64,000 bases of DNA from Bacteroidota bacterium (GCA_023417935.1 JAEZDY010000031.1:124001-188000), one strand, 5' to 3'. Positions 25,843 through 35,831 are shown, counted from the stretch's first letter. The notes: generated by a model not told the origin, from the sequence alone. Numbers and translations: made by a program.

Positions 25843-27204
25843 TTAAAAATTAAGCCTGAATACTGAGCCTTCTCCCGGCTTAGATTTCACCGATATGGAA
25901 CCCTTATGTAGATGCATAATTTGTCGGGAAAGGCTCAACCCAATTCCCGATCCTTCTTTTTTAGATGTAAAGAACGGCATAAAGATCTTATCGAGTATAT
26001 CAGGCTTAATTCCATGTCCATTATCTGCAAAGTCAATGGTAATCCTATCGCCGGAACTTATTGATGCTACTACTTCTATTTGTGGATTTGCTGATCCCTT
26101 CACTGCATCAATAGCGTTAAGCAGCAGGTTAATAAAAACCTGGTCAATCAAATCAGGGTCGGCGGTAATCATCAAATCGTTTGGAAACATTCTTTTCGTG
26201 CATGTTATACCGTAAGCATCCATTTTTGGCTTTAAAAGGACATGAGCACGATCAAAAAGATCGCTAACAGCGAAATACCTGAAATTAGGCCTTGGAATGC
26301 GTGTAAGGTTACGGTAGTTTTCAACAAAAGTCAACAGGCCGTGTCCTCTGTTCCTTATTGTAACCAGCGCCTCATTCACACTTTGTATCTCATCATCATC
26401 AAGCTCTTTTAAATGAACCGATTCACTATTGGGGTCATCTTCAAATAAAATATCCTCAACCGTTGAAGCTAGTGATGATATTGGTGTTATGGAGTTCATA
26501 ATCTCATGAGTGAGCACTCTGATGAGATTCTGCCATGATTCAATTTCTTTTTCATCTAATTCAGTGGTAATGTTTTGAAGTGAAACCAACAGAAACTCTT
26601 CACCTCTCATTCTGAATTCAGTTGCGTAAATAGCCAACTGTATGATATCATCTTCAAATGCCAGTTTCACCAAATGCCTGTCGCCTGCTTTCATGCCCAA
26701 TAGAAGTTCAGGTAACTCGGGTTTTATGTTAATAAGCTCCTGGATGTATTGAATGTTATTGATCTTCAGGATCCTTTTGGTAGCATTGTTGAATATATCA
26801 ACCTTTCCATCTTTTTTAAAGGCAAGAATTCCTATGTTAACATGCTGCACCACGGTGAGCAGGTAGTTATAATGCTCTTCTTTTTCTGCCCTATTTTTCC
26901 TGAATTCAGTGATTACCTCATTAAAAGCCCGGTTGAGACCTTCAAAAGACCCGCCGAGTGCCCTGTCGCTAAATGAAGTGCTGAAGTCTGAATGCCTGAT
27001 GCTTTCAAGAAAATGAGTAAGCTTTCGGTTAGTGCGTTCAACAAAATAGATAAGACTATAAATCTGGGCAATTAAAATAGCACCTGCAATGAATGAAGTT
27101 ATTTGATGCTGACTACTTTGAATGAGCAATATCAGCACAACCAGGTTAACTGTGATAAGCAGAATCCTGGCAGTTACCCAGATCCGGAATTTCTTAAAGA
27201 CCAT
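25843..27204 (-). CDS. NtrY-like membrane sensor histidine kinase
   Basis: The protein has 453 residues. Two membrane segments (~11-30 and ~36-54) have only a very short loop between them, so sensing is probably intramembrane or cytoplasmic. A HAMP-like linker (~55-105) and PAS domain (~108-215) precede the kinase core. His233 lies in LTHEIMNSITP; N box LLLNAIDAV is near 360-368; G1 is DNGHG (394-398) and G2 GSGIGLSLS (418-426). Short-loop kinases of this form are often envelope-stress sensors. Its first 11 bases overlap the 3' end of the sigma-54 regulator gene upstream, so the pair is translationally coupled. Confidence 0.92.
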   Translation of the reverse strand: MVFKKFRIWVTARILLITVNLVVLILLIQSSQHQITSFIAGAILIAQIYSLIYFVERTNRKLTHFLESIRHSDFSTSFSDRALGGSFEGLNRAFNEVITEFRKNRAEKEEHYNYLLTVVQHVNIGILAFKKDGKVDIFNNATKRILKINNIQYIQELINIKPELPELLLGMKAGDRHLVKLAFEDDIIQLAIYATEFRMRGEEFLLVSLQNITTELDEKEIESWQNLIRVLTHEIMNSITPISSLASTVEDILFEDDPNSESVHLKELDDDEIQSVNEALVTIRNRGHGLLTFVENYRNLTRIPRPNFRYFAVSDLFDRAHVLLKPKMDAYGITCTKRMFPNDLMITADPDLIDQVFINLLLNAIDAVKGSANPQIEVVASISSGDRITIDFADNGHGIKPDILDKIFMPFFTSKKEGSGIGLSLSRQIMHLHKGSISVKSKPGEGSVFRLNF

Positions 27205-28573
27205 GTTTCTCTATTCTTCTGTACAATGAAGCCCTGGTTAGTCCTAGTTCCTTGGCCGCTTTGCTGATATTTCCGCCATGCTTATCAATAACTTTCCTGA
27301 TAAGGAGTTTTTCCCTCTCCTCAAGATTGGTAACTTTTTCAGCTTCTTCATGTTGATCATTATCATCAAGTTGAGAAAGGAAAAAGTCCTGGGGTTGAAG
27401 TATATTGCTTTCGCTCATAATTACAGCACGTTCAACTGAGTGTTGTAATTCGCGGATGTTTCCTGGCCAGGTATGTTTCTCAAGCCTGCGAATTGTTGAT
27501 GGATTAATCCTCTTCATAGGCATCTTGTATTTCTTGCAATAAATCGCGAGAAAATGCTCAACAAGAGGCTGGATATCTTCCAATCTATCGCGCAAAGGCG
27601 GTAATAACACTTCAACTGTATTGATTCGATATAACAAATCCTGTCTGAATTTCCCTTCATTTACCATTTGGTATAAAGGCATGTTGGTAGCACAAATCAA
27701 CCTCACATCAATGGGGATCTCACGATTAGTACCCAGTCTTACCACTTTGCGGTTTTGGATAACACTTAGCAACTTCGACTGCAGGGCAAAAGTAAGATTT
27801 CCAATTTCATCCAGAAATATAGTACCTCTGTTAGCCGCTTCAAACCGGCCTGCCCTGTCTTCTTTCGCATCGGTAAAGGCGCCTTTCTTAAATCCGAATA
27901 ATTCACTTTCAAACAAAGTTTCACTTATGGCGCCCAGGTCAACACTAATAAACACTTCATTCCTTCGGGACGAGGCTTTGTGAATAGCCCTTGCTATTAA
28001 TTCTTTACCAGTACCATTTTCGCCCAATATCAAAACATTGGCTTCTGTTTTAGCAACTTTCTCAACAGTAGCCATTACTTTCAGCATTGGTGGTGACTGA
28101 CCAATAAGATTGGTATATCCCTGTTCCTGATCAGCTATCAGTACCTTTTGTTTACTCCGCAAATCATCAATGATCTCATTTGAGTGTCTGACTTTCAAAT
28201 TGGCAGTAATTGTTGCAAGCAGTTTCCTGTTATCCCATGGCTTCAGGATAAAATTGGTAGCACCCTCTTTGATCCCCTGCACCGCCAGCTCAATATCACC
28301 ATATCCTGTAACAAATATTACAACGGCCAAAGGGTCAATCTCAATGATCTTATTAAGCCAATGAAATCCCTCTTTCCCACTGGTGGCATCCCGTGAAAAG
28401 TTCATATCAAGCAAGATCAGGTCATAGTTCTCTGATTTGAGTAATGATGGAATGTTTTCCGGATTCTTTTCCGTGTGAACTATTGTTACATGTTGCTTCA
28501 GGAAGAGTTTAGCTGCCAGCAAAACATCGGTATCATCATCAACTATAAGGATTTTGGCTTCAATCTTACTCAT
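27194..28573 (-). CDS. Sigma-54-dependent response regulator (NtrC family)
   Basis: This complete 459-residue regulator has a receiver with acidic VDDD (11-14), Asp56 in LLDMNFS and a Lys in LKPWDN; AAA+ domain (~155-395) with Walker A GENGTGKE (184-191) and Walker B TIFLDEIGN; and a C-terminal Fis-type helix-turn-helix (437-457, NISKAAKELGLTRASLYRR). The sigma-54 contact loop reads GAFTDA at 231-236 instead of GAFTGA; the key Phe-Thr is kept. It is followed, with overlap, by its kinase gene. It is divergent from the ABC exporter operon, whose promoter has a sigma-54-like sequence at 28745-28761, the best candidate target. Confidence 0.95.
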   Translation of the reverse strand: MSKIEAKILIVDDDTDVLLAAKLFLKQHVTIVHTEKNPENIPSLLKSENYDLILLDMNFSRDATSGKEGFHWLNKIIEIDPLAVVIFVTGYGDIELAVQGIKEGATNFILKPWDNRKLLATITANLKVRHSNEIIDDLRSKQKVLIADQEQGYTNLIGQSPPMLKVMATVEKVAKTEANVLILGENGTGKELIARAIHKASSRRNEVFISVDLGAISETLFESELFGFKKGAFTDAKEDRAGRFEAANRGTIFLDEIGNLTFALQSKLLSVIQNRKVVRLGTNREIPIDVRLICATNMPLYQMVNEGKFRQDLLYRINTVEVLLPPLRDRLEDIQPLVEHFLAIYCKKYKMPMKRINPSTIRRLEKHTWPGNIRELQHSVERAVIMSESNILQPQDFFLSQLDDNDQHEEAEKVTNLEEREKLLIRKVIDKHGGNISKAAKELGLTRASLYRRIEKHGL

Positions 28574-28744
28574 CGGATTTGAATTTTTATGTACTTTGTC
28601 TGGGTATCTTATAATCTAATTGATGCTGCTAAGATACAATTTTCTGTTCGGAAACGTACAATGTTGGTTCGTCAATGAACAATATTTATGCCATCATATG
28701 ATGGAAAGCTGCCAAAAGCCTTGCTAATCAACAAAAATCGTATA

Positions 28745-28761
28745 TTGGCACAGTATTTGGC
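28745..28761 (+). promoter_or_regulatory. Sigma-54-type (-24/-12) promoter of the ABC exporter operon
   Basis: The sequence reads TTGGCAC-N5-TTGGC, against consensus TGGCAC-N5-TTGCW. The -24 GG and the -12 pair are exactly ten bases apart; the only notable deviation is GG for GC at -12. A start site near 28772 would leave a ~21-nt leader before the ATG at 28793. The adjacent divergent NtrC-like regulator gene supports the call. Confidence 0.65.
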
Positions 28762-28792
28762 TTTATAGCATTAATTGCTAAACAAAATTTGA

Positions 28793-30043
28793 ATGGACCG
28801 AGCAATCGAAAAGAAAACATGGACAACGGGTCGCATACTCACTTTATCCGGCGCTGTTGTTTTAACTGGAATAATCATTTGGATGTTTTTTATCAGGGAT
28901 AATCGCAGCAAGCTATATATTCAAAAGCAACAAGTGACTATTGCTGAAGTGGTAGAAAGTAAATTCCAGGAATTCATTCCGGTGGATGGTGTATTACTTC
29001 CCCGAAATACAGTTTATATTGATGCTGTTCAAGGTGGTGTGGTTGAGGAGGTTTATGTTGAGGACGGTGCAATGCTCAAAAAGGGCGACCCTATCCTCAA
29101 ACTTACCAATGCCAACATGGAACTTAGCTACATGGATCAGGAAACCCGCATGTATGATGCTATCAACAATCTGGCTAATACGCTTATTAATATTGAACAG
29201 CTGAAGTATACCAGGCAAAAGGAAATAACGGAACTTACCTACCAGATTGACAAGCTCAAAACAGATTTCACCCGAAAAGAGATGTTCTTTAATGATAAAC
29301 TCATATCGGCCAAAGAATTCGAAGATGCTAAGCGTGATTATGAACATGCAATGAATCAGCTAAACATTTCCCTCAAATTAAAAAGACTAGATTCAATATC
29401 CGGAGTAAGGCAAAGCACCCAAATTAGTTCATCGATGGCACGTATGCAAAACAATCTAGAATTGTTGAAGCGTAATATGGATAATATGACTGTTAAGGCC
29501 CCTGGTGAAGGGAAGCTTTCATCATTTAATGTTGAGATAGGTGAAACAAAAACCGCAGGTCAACATCTTGGTCAAATTGATATACCCGGTGGGTTTAAGG
29601 TAAGAGCTAATGTTGACGAAAGGTACATATCCAGGATATTTGAAGGACAGGAAGCCGAATTTGATATGGGAAATAAGGTTTATCAGTTAATGATCCAAAA
29701 GATTTACACCAACGTAGCAAATGGCTCATTTCAAATTGACCTTGTATTTACCGGTGATGAGCCCGAGAATATTAAACGCGGCCAAACGTTGCAATTAAGG
29801 ATCAGGTTCTCTGGTGAGACTGACGCAATTACAATTCGTCGTGGAGGGTTCTATCAGGAAACTGGTGGTAACTGGATCTATGTTATAAGTCCGGATGGTT
29901 CTTCAGCTCAAAAAAGAAATATTAAGATTGGTCGTCAGAACATATACTCGTATGAAGTTCTTGAAGGGCTAACCCCAGGTGAAAAAGTAATTGTTTCATC
30001 GTACGAACCATTCGGTAATAAGGAAAAATTGATTTTCAACTGA
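28793..30043 (+). CDS. Periplasmic adaptor (HlyD/MacA-like membrane fusion protein)
   Basis: This 416-residue protein has one N-terminal membrane segment (~16-32) and then a periplasmic part: a lipoyl/barrel-sandwich half (GGVVEEVYVEDGAMLKKGD, ~83-101), a long alpha hairpin (~115-235, rich in coiled coil), the returning lipoyl half (KAPGEGKLSSFNVEIGE) and beta-barrel domains. This is the MacA-type order. It would link the inner-membrane ABC permease to an outer-membrane channel; no TolC-like gene is seen in the window. It is the first gene of an operon with the ATPase and permease downstream, behind a sigma-54-like promoter. Confidence 0.9.
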   Translation: MDRAIEKKTWTTGRILTLSGAVVLTGIIIWMFFIRDNRSKLYIQKQQVTIAEVVESKFQEFIPVDGVLLPRNTVYIDAVQGGVVEEVYVEDGAMLKKGDPILKLTNANMELSYMDQETRMYDAINNLANTLINIEQLKYTRQKEITELTYQIDKLKTDFTRKEMFFNDKLISAKEFEDAKRDYEHAMNQLNISLKLKRLDSISGVRQSTQISSSMARMQNNLELLKRNMDNMTVKAPGEGKLSSFNVEIGETKTAGQHLGQIDIPGGFKVRANVDERYISRIFEGQEAEFDMGNKVYQLMIQKIYTNVANGSFQIDLVFTGDEPENIKRGQTLQLRIRFSGETDAITIRRGGFYQETGGNWIYVISPDGSSAQKRNIKIGRQNIYSYEVLEGLTPGEKVIVSSYEPFGNKEKLIFN

Positions 30044-30074
30044 TAATACAGAAAACCTTTAAAATAAATCGCAC

Positions 30075-30797
30075 ATGAACACAACAATGCTAAAAACAGT
30101 AAATCTAACTAAGATATTCAGAACTGATGAGGTAGAAACTACTGCGCTGCACAATGTTTCTTTTCAGATACAAACAGGAGAATTTGTTGCAATCATGGGC
30201 CCCTCGGGTTGTGGGAAATCAACACTTTTAAACATAATCGGTTTACTCGACAATCCATCAGGAGGTGATTATTACTTTCTCGGGCAGGAAGTGTCGAAGT
30301 TTACTGAAAAGATGAGAGCTAATTTGAGGAAGAAAAACATTGGTTTTGTGTTTCAGAACTTCAACCTCATTGATGAGCTTAATGTATATGAAAACGTGGA
30401 GTTGCCTCTTATTTATCTTGGCATGAGCTCATCAGAGCGTAAAAAAAGGGTAGAGGCCACCCTTGAACAAATGCAGATCATGCATCGCCGTAAGCACTTC
30501 CCACTGCAACTATCAGGTGGCCAACAGCAGCGTGTTGCTGTAGCAAGGGCTGTTGTTGCAAATCCACATCTTATTTTAGCAGATGAGCCTACCGGAAACC
30601 TTGATTCCGCGCATGGTGAGGAAGTAATGAATTTGCTCGCACAATTAAATCAAAACGGTACTACCATAATTATGGTAACCCATTCACAACATGATGCTGA
30701 ATTCAGTCAGCGCATCATACGCTTATTTGACGGACAAATAGTTAATGAAAACATAATGAATGTTAAGCCTGGGATATCTACCCAGAACGCACTATGA
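30075..30797 (+). CDS. ABC transporter ATP-binding subunit (MacB/LolD type)
   Basis: This 240-residue cytoplasmic ATPase has Walker A GPSGCGKST (42-50), the Q loop in FVFQNFNL, ABC signature LSGGQ (146-150), Walker B LILADEP (166-172) and the switch His in VTHSQHD. Sequence type fits the mechanotransmission (MacB/LolD/FtsE) class, not importers. It lies 31 bp after the adaptor gene, and its stop overlaps the permease start by ATGA (30794-30797), which indicates translational coupling. Cargo is unknown; lipids, peptides or toxic compounds are possible. Confidence 0.94.
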   Translation: MNTTMLKTVNLTKIFRTDEVETTALHNVSFQIQTGEFVAIMGPSGCGKSTLLNIIGLLDNPSGGDYYFLGQEVSKFTEKMRANLRKKNIGFVFQNFNLIDELNVYENVELPLIYLGMSSSERKKRVEATLEQMQIMHRRKHFPLQLSGGQQQRVAVARAVVANPHLILADEPTGNLDSAHGEEVMNLLAQLNQNGTTIIMVTHSQHDAEFSQRIIRLFDGQIVNENIMNVKPGISTQNAL

Positions 30798-33196
30798 TTC
30801 TGTTTAGTTACTTCACATCGGCCATAAGAGGGCTGTTACGCCAAAAAAGGTACCTGTTTATTAACCTTATGGGACTTTCTGTTGGTATAGCCGCTTACAT
30901 GGTTATAATGCTCTATGTGACTCATGAAAGAGGATACGACAAACATATTGAGCAGCGTGACAACATGTTCAGGGTTGTTGAGGTACAGAATGAACCAGGT
31001 GTTGGCAATCAGCATGTAGCAATTACAATGGCTCCTCTTGCAAGTGAAATGAAGAGCTATTTCCCATCAATAAAGGAAACAGTAAGAATATTGCCCGCCT
31101 ATAATATTGCCTCAGTTGGGTATGGTGATAAATTGTTCAGGGAAACAAGAATGGTATTTGCCGATCCTAGCATTGTTGACCTGTTTTCAGTAAAATTTCT
31201 AAGGGGCAATCAGAGCCTTGCGTTAAAGAATCCTAAAACAATTGTAGTTTCTGAGGATATTGCGAAAAAGTACTTTGGAACTGTAGATAGAGCATATAAT
31301 TCTGTATTGCTTCTTGATAATGTTTCCTATCGTATTGAAGGAGTCATGGAAAATCAACCCAGGAACTCTCATATATACTTTGAGGTGATCATATCACTTT
31401 CATCAATTGAAGGCACTCCTGAATATGAGTGGATGAACTCATGGGGTAACAATTCTCTGGTAACATACATTTTGTTGGATGATAAATCAAATGAGGCACA
31501 AATTGAGGCAGGTTTTGAAAAATTTGTGAAAGATAAAGTCTTTAGCTCTGACAATGATTATGGATATTTGGAGATGTATCTGCAACCTTTTAATGAAATA
31601 TACCTGAAGTCAAACCATATCAAATTCCAAATAGTAGAAGCAACAGGTGATTCCAAAACTATTACGATTTTTGCCATTATTGCTGCATTAATTCTCCTCA
31701 TAGCATGTGTCAACTATATCAACATCTCCCTAGCCCGCTCAGTTAAGCAGTCAAAGGAAGTAGGCATGCGCAAGGTACTGGGGGCTGATAGAATGAGTTT
31801 GGTTCACAGGTTTATTAGTGAGTCATTTCTAATAACCCTGATTGCAATTCTGTTTTCCATTGGATTACTCGAATTAGTACTGCCTGAGATCAACTCAATG
31901 TTAGGCACTGACTTTGTTCTTGATTTTAATGAGCCACTCTTTAACATAGGTCTGGTAATCCTATTGATTGGAATAAGCCTCGTGTCAGGCTCATATCCTG
32001 CTTTTTACTTATCCAGATATCAACCTATAAGTGTATTGAAAGGTAATTTTGTATCGGGCGGTAAATCAGGTATTCTGAGCAAAAGTTTAATGGTTTTCCA
32101 GTTTGCAATCAGTATCGGATTGATCTTTGCTATTCTGATGATCAACGATCAAATAAAATATATCCAAAAGAAAGATCTTGGAATCAATTACAGCAATTCA
32201 CTTTTTGTATTCTTTGGTCCTGATGATTACAGGAAACTGGATGTGCTAAAACAAGCTTTAATGCAAAACCCTGCAATTAAAAGTGTTTCAGGTGCGTCAT
32301 TTTTGAATGGAGTGAGTGGTTCACAAGGTCCTATATATATTGATGATTCAGTGAGAACCAAATTGACAGTAAGGTACGGTTATGTTGATCATGATTTTTT
32401 CACTTCAATGGATGTTAAGTTGGTTGATGGGCGTGATTTTGATCCTACCCGGTATAATGACAGTGCCGGTGCTGTTATTCTAAACCAAAGCGCCATTAGC
32501 AAACTTGGCTGGGATAATTTTGCAGGCAAAAGACTCGGTGCTGTTTCTGATGATACAACAAGGAAACCAGTTGTTATAGGTGTGATTCAGGACTATCATT
32601 ACTATTCTCTTAAAACAATAATTGAGCCTGCCGCTTATTTTTACGATCCATCGCGGTTTAACGGTGTAACCATAAAATACTCTTCCCAAACTGAGCAATC
32701 AGAAATCGACAATTATATTGAAACTGAATGGAAAGAGCTGTTTCCCAGAACACCTTACAGGTCAATTTCAGATGACAAGTATTTAGCTGATAGTTATACA
32801 AATGATCTTAAAATAAGGACCCTTTTTGTTTATTTTGCTATTATCAGCTTATTCCTGTCATGTCTCGGATTGTACGGGCTCACATCTTTGTTAATTGAGC
32901 AGAAAACCAAGATTATAGGAATAAGGAAGGTTCTGGGTAGCCCAGTACATTCTATCATTGTCAATCTCATCAAAGAGTATATGATACTGGTTTCTGTGGC
33001 AGGAATTATTGCTATTCCATTGTCGCTCTTCTTTATACAGCGTTTCCTTAATACTTACCCATACAGAGTTGAAATAAGCCTTTACAATGTGCTGGTTGCA
33101 ATTATAAGTGCTTTAATAATTGCTTTTATCACTGTTATATTCAAAGCTGGTAAGACAGCAAATTCCAACCCACTCGAAGCACTGAAGTACGAATAG
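30794..33196 (+). CDS. ABC transporter permease, double FtsX/MacB type
   Basis: This 800-residue membrane protein has a first membrane helix at ~20-40 and a MacB-type periplasmic domain (~45-280). Three helices follow around 285-400 (KEVGMRKVLGA loop at ~324). A second helix-plus-periplasmic unit (~425-670) leads to a last three-helix group with the matching loop IGIRKVLGS. Thus two FtsX units sit in one chain, about twice the size of canonical MacB permease and typical of Bacteroidota. It works with the ATPase and adaptor encoded just upstream. A paralogue without its own ATPase is at 44722-47142. Confidence 0.93.
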   Translation: MILFSYFTSAIRGLLRQKRYLFINLMGLSVGIAAYMVIMLYVTHERGYDKHIEQRDNMFRVVEVQNEPGVGNQHVAITMAPLASEMKSYFPSIKETVRILPAYNIASVGYGDKLFRETRMVFADPSIVDLFSVKFLRGNQSLALKNPKTIVVSEDIAKKYFGTVDRAYNSVLLLDNVSYRIEGVMENQPRNSHIYFEVIISLSSIEGTPEYEWMNSWGNNSLVTYILLDDKSNEAQIEAGFEKFVKDKVFSSDNDYGYLEMYLQPFNEIYLKSNHIKFQIVEATGDSKTITIFAIIAALILLIACVNYINISLARSVKQSKEVGMRKVLGADRMSLVHRFISESFLITLIAILFSIGLLELVLPEINSMLGTDFVLDFNEPLFNIGLVILLIGISLVSGSYPAFYLSRYQPISVLKGNFVSGGKSGILSKSLMVFQFAISIGLIFAILMINDQIKYIQKKDLGINYSNSLFVFFGPDDYRKLDVLKQALMQNPAIKSVSGASFLNGVSGSQGPIYIDDSVRTKLTVRYGYVDHDFFTSMDVKLVDGRDFDPTRYNDSAGAVILNQSAISKLGWDNFAGKRLGAVSDDTTRKPVVIGVIQDYHYYSLKTIIEPAAYFYDPSRFNGVTIKYSSQTEQSEIDNYIETEWKELFPRTPYRSISDDKYLADSYTNDLKIRTLFVYFAIISLFLSCLGLYGLTSLLIEQKTKIIGIRKVLGSPVHSIIVNLIKEYMILVSVAGIIAIPLSLFFIQRFLNTYPYRVEISLYNVLVAIISALIIAFITVIFKAGKTANSNPLEALKYE

Positions 33197-33393
33197 AACA
33201 CCACTCTGTTAAAATTATACAAGAACCTTCTAGTGCGTAATTGTGCCCTCTTATTGGGGATATACTGGCTTAAAATGGTTCATGAAATTAATTTGATTAG
33301 AGTAAAGGGTAATTAAAAATAATGGGAAATCCGAGTAAGCTGGATTGGGAAAAAAAATATAATGTAACTCACCCGGAAAATAAATTGGCATAA

Positions 33394-33426
33394 TTTCTGA
33401 TTCAGTCCGATTAAGTATTAAATTTG
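33394..33426 (+). promoter_or_regulatory. Bacteroidota-type promoter of the arginine decarboxylase gene
   Basis: TTTC (33394-33397) and TAAATTTG (33419-33426) are 21 bp apart, close to TTTG-N19..21-TAnnTTTG. The start codon is 34 bp downstream. The 264-bp gap after the ABC operon holds nothing else recognised. Confidence 0.5.
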
Positions 33427-33460
33427 CAATCCCTAATCCCTAAAAATCTGTTTATCTGAG

Positions 33461-34852
33461 ATGAAGAACAAATATAGTGACCTTATTGAGCAGACTTTTG
33501 ATTTTCCGCAGGATGAATTCCATGTTGAAGACAATGAACTGCATTTTCATAATATACCCTTAATGGATCTCATAAAGCAATATGGAACTCCATTGAAGAT
33601 CACTTATTTGCCTAAGATATCATCACAAATACAAAAGGCTAAGAAGATGTTTAATGTGGCAATTGCCAAGGCTGACTACCAGGGTGATTATCATTATTGC
33701 TATTGTACTAAGAGCTCACATTTCTCTTTTGTAATGGAAGAAGTACTTAAAAATGAGGTTCATTTGGAAACTTCTTCTGCATTTGATATCTTTCTTCTGG
33801 AAACCTTGCATGAGCAGGGAATGATTAATAAGGATAGTTACATCATCTGTAATGGATTTAAACGCCCTCAGTACATTGAAAACATTGCTACATTAGTAAA
33901 TGAAGGGTTTGAGAATACTATTCCTATACTGGACAATAAGTTTGAGCTTGATCAACTTGACAGGAATATTACCCGTAAGTGCAAAATTGGAATACGAATT
34001 GCATCGGAAGAAGAACCTAAGTTTGAATTCTATACATCACGACTTGGTATCAGATACAATGATATTATCTCATACTACGAAGAGAAAATAAAGAATAATC
34101 CAAAGTTCCAATTGAAGATGCTGCATTTCTTCATCAATACCGGTATTAAGGATTCAGCTTATTACTGGAATGAGCTTTCAAAATGTGTTAACTTATATTG
34201 CCAGTTAAAGAGCATTTGTCCTGAGCTTGATTCTCTGAACATTGGTGGGGGATTCCCCATAAAGAATTCCCTGTCATTTGATTACGACTATGAGTATATG
34301 GCTGAGGAGATCATTGCACAGATAAAGATGATATGTCAGCGTAACAATACTGTTGAACCTGATATCTTTACCGAGTTCGGTTCATACACAGTTGGTGAAA
34401 GCGGGGCAACACTATATTCTATTATTGACCAGAAGCAACAGAATGACCGGGAGTTATGGAATATGATTGATTCTTCATTCATGACTACACTTCCTGATAC
34501 ATGGGCATTAAACCAGCGTTTTATACTGCTTGGTATTAATAAATGGGATTCAGAATATGAGCGCGTTTTCCTTGGGGGCTTAACCTGTGATAGTGAAGAT
34601 TATTACAACGCCGAGGCTCATGCGAATGCTATATTCCTGCCAAAACTTGACAATGATGAGCCTTTATATATAGGACTGTTCCACACAGGTGCATATCAGG
34701 AATCTATTGGTGGATATGGCGGTATACAGCATTGTTTGATCCCTGCCCCTAAGCATATAATCATTGATCTAGACGAAGAAGGCGAGTATACTACGAAGCT
34801 TTTTGCCAAGGAACAGTCGCACAAATCCATGCTGCGTATTCTTGGTTATTGA
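33461..34852 (+). CDS. Arginine decarboxylase, alanine-racemase-fold (Bacteroidota type)
   Basis: This 463-residue PLP enzyme is of fold type III. Lys84 in YCTKSSH is the PLP Schiff-base lysine, IGGGFP (261-266) the phosphate loop, and Cys376 in GGLTCDSED the substrate-side cysteine equivalent to the one in ornithine decarboxylase. It is shorter than E. coli SpeA (~630 residues) and matches the ~460-residue proteins annotated as arginine decarboxylase in Bacteroidota. The agmatinase gene 106 bp downstream supports arginine as substrate: arginine to agmatine, then putrescine. Direct proof of substrate is lacking; other diamine-precursor decarboxylases are the alternative. Confidence 0.85.
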   Translation: MKNKYSDLIEQTFDFPQDEFHVEDNELHFHNIPLMDLIKQYGTPLKITYLPKISSQIQKAKKMFNVAIAKADYQGDYHYCYCTKSSHFSFVMEEVLKNEVHLETSSAFDIFLLETLHEQGMINKDSYIICNGFKRPQYIENIATLVNEGFENTIPILDNKFELDQLDRNITRKCKIGIRIASEEEPKFEFYTSRLGIRYNDIISYYEEKIKNNPKFQLKMLHFFINTGIKDSAYYWNELSKCVNLYCQLKSICPELDSLNIGGGFPIKNSLSFDYDYEYMAEEIIAQIKMICQRNNTVEPDIFTEFGSYTVGESGATLYSIIDQKQQNDRELWNMIDSSFMTTLPDTWALNQRFILLGINKWDSEYERVFLGGLTCDSEDYYNAEAHANAIFLPKLDNDEPLYIGLFHTGAYQESIGGYGGIQHCLIPAPKHIIIDLDEEGEYTTKLFAKEQSHKSMLRILGY

Positions 34853-34958
34853 TTTTCGGTCATTAATGCACTAACTTAGCGGAGTATTTGATGAGGTAAA
34901 CGTTTATCTGGAATAAGCGTTACTAGTTATCTTTCAGTATTCATAAAACCCGGGGATT

Positions 34959-35831
34959 ATGAAACACAAGAATTTTGGTGGCTTAACTGACCAATACTCA
35001 AAGTTTGAGAATTCAAAAGTAGTGATCGTGCCAGTGCCATATGATGGTACTTCCACATGGATAAAGGGTGCTGATAAGGGCCCGGATGCTATCATTGAAG
35101 CGTCACAAAACATGGAACTTTATGACATTGTAGCCGATAATGAGGTTTATAAGATAGGCATACATACTACTGATCCTGTTAAAGAACGTCGGTCGCCTGA
35201 GCGTGTTGTTAAAGAGGTTGAATCAAAAATATCCCAGTTACTTAAAAAGAAAAAGTTTCCGGTTATAATTGGAGGTGAACACTCTGTAAGCATTGGTGCA
35301 TTCAGAGCTTTCGCTGAATTTTATAAAGGTGCAGATTTTACCATATTGCAGTTTGATGCTCATGCTGACCTCAGGCAGGAATATGAAGGAAGCAGATACA
35401 ACCATGCCTGCGTTATGGCACGTGCTGCTGAGCTTGCACCCATTTTGCAGGTTGGTGTACGAAGCATGAGTTTTGAAGAACGTGCTGATGTTGCACCTGA
35501 AAGGGTTTTTTATGCTGATTACATCCTTGATTCAAACAATACAACATGGATGTATGATCTCATGAACAAAACAGGAAAAAATGTTTATATAACTATTGAC
35601 CTTGATGTATTTGATCCATCAATTATGCCTGCCACAGGAACTCCTGAACCTGGTGGAATGGCTTGGTATACGATGCTTGATATCTTAAGCAAGATTAACC
35701 AAAAAACCAATATCGTTGGCTTTGATGTTGTTGAACTGGCACCTATGAAATACAACAAAGCGCCGAATTTCATGGCAGCTAAGCTGATATATCAGTTGCT
35801 GACCTACAAGTTTAGCAGCACTTTAAAGTAG
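34959..35831 (+). CDS. speB: Agmatinase
   Basis: This 290-residue ureohydrolase keeps the di-manganese ligands His108 in GGEHSVS, Asp133, His135 and Asp137 in DAHADLR, and Asp214 and Asp216 in DLDVFDP. Length is normal for SpeB (~300). It hydrolyses agmatine to putrescine and urea. It lies directly downstream of the arginine decarboxylase gene in the same orientation and is convergent with a deoxyhypusine-synthase-like gene, which can use diamines or spermidine; together they form a compact polyamine locus. Arginase or guanidinobutyrase activity is less likely because of the neighbour. Confidence 0.9.
   Translation: MKHKNFGGLTDQYSKFENSKVVIVPVPYDGTSTWIKGADKGPDAIIEASQNMELYDIVADNEVYKIGIHTTDPVKERRSPERVVKEVESKISQLLKKKKFPVIIGGEHSVSIGAFRAFAEFYKGADFTILQFDAHADLRQEYEGSRYNHACVMARAAELAPILQVGVRSMSFEERADVAPERVFYADYILDSNNTTWMYDLMNKTGKNVYITIDLDVFDPSIMPATGTPEPGGMAWYTMLDILSKINQKTNIVGFDVVELAPMKYNKAPNFMAAKLIYQLLTYKFSSTLK

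Noticed and set aside
33385..33401. Sigma-54-like TTGGCAT...CTGA upstream of the arginine decarboxylase
   Set aside because: Both halves deviate from consensus (T for C at -24, GA at -12), and a better TAnnTTTG element overlaps the region.
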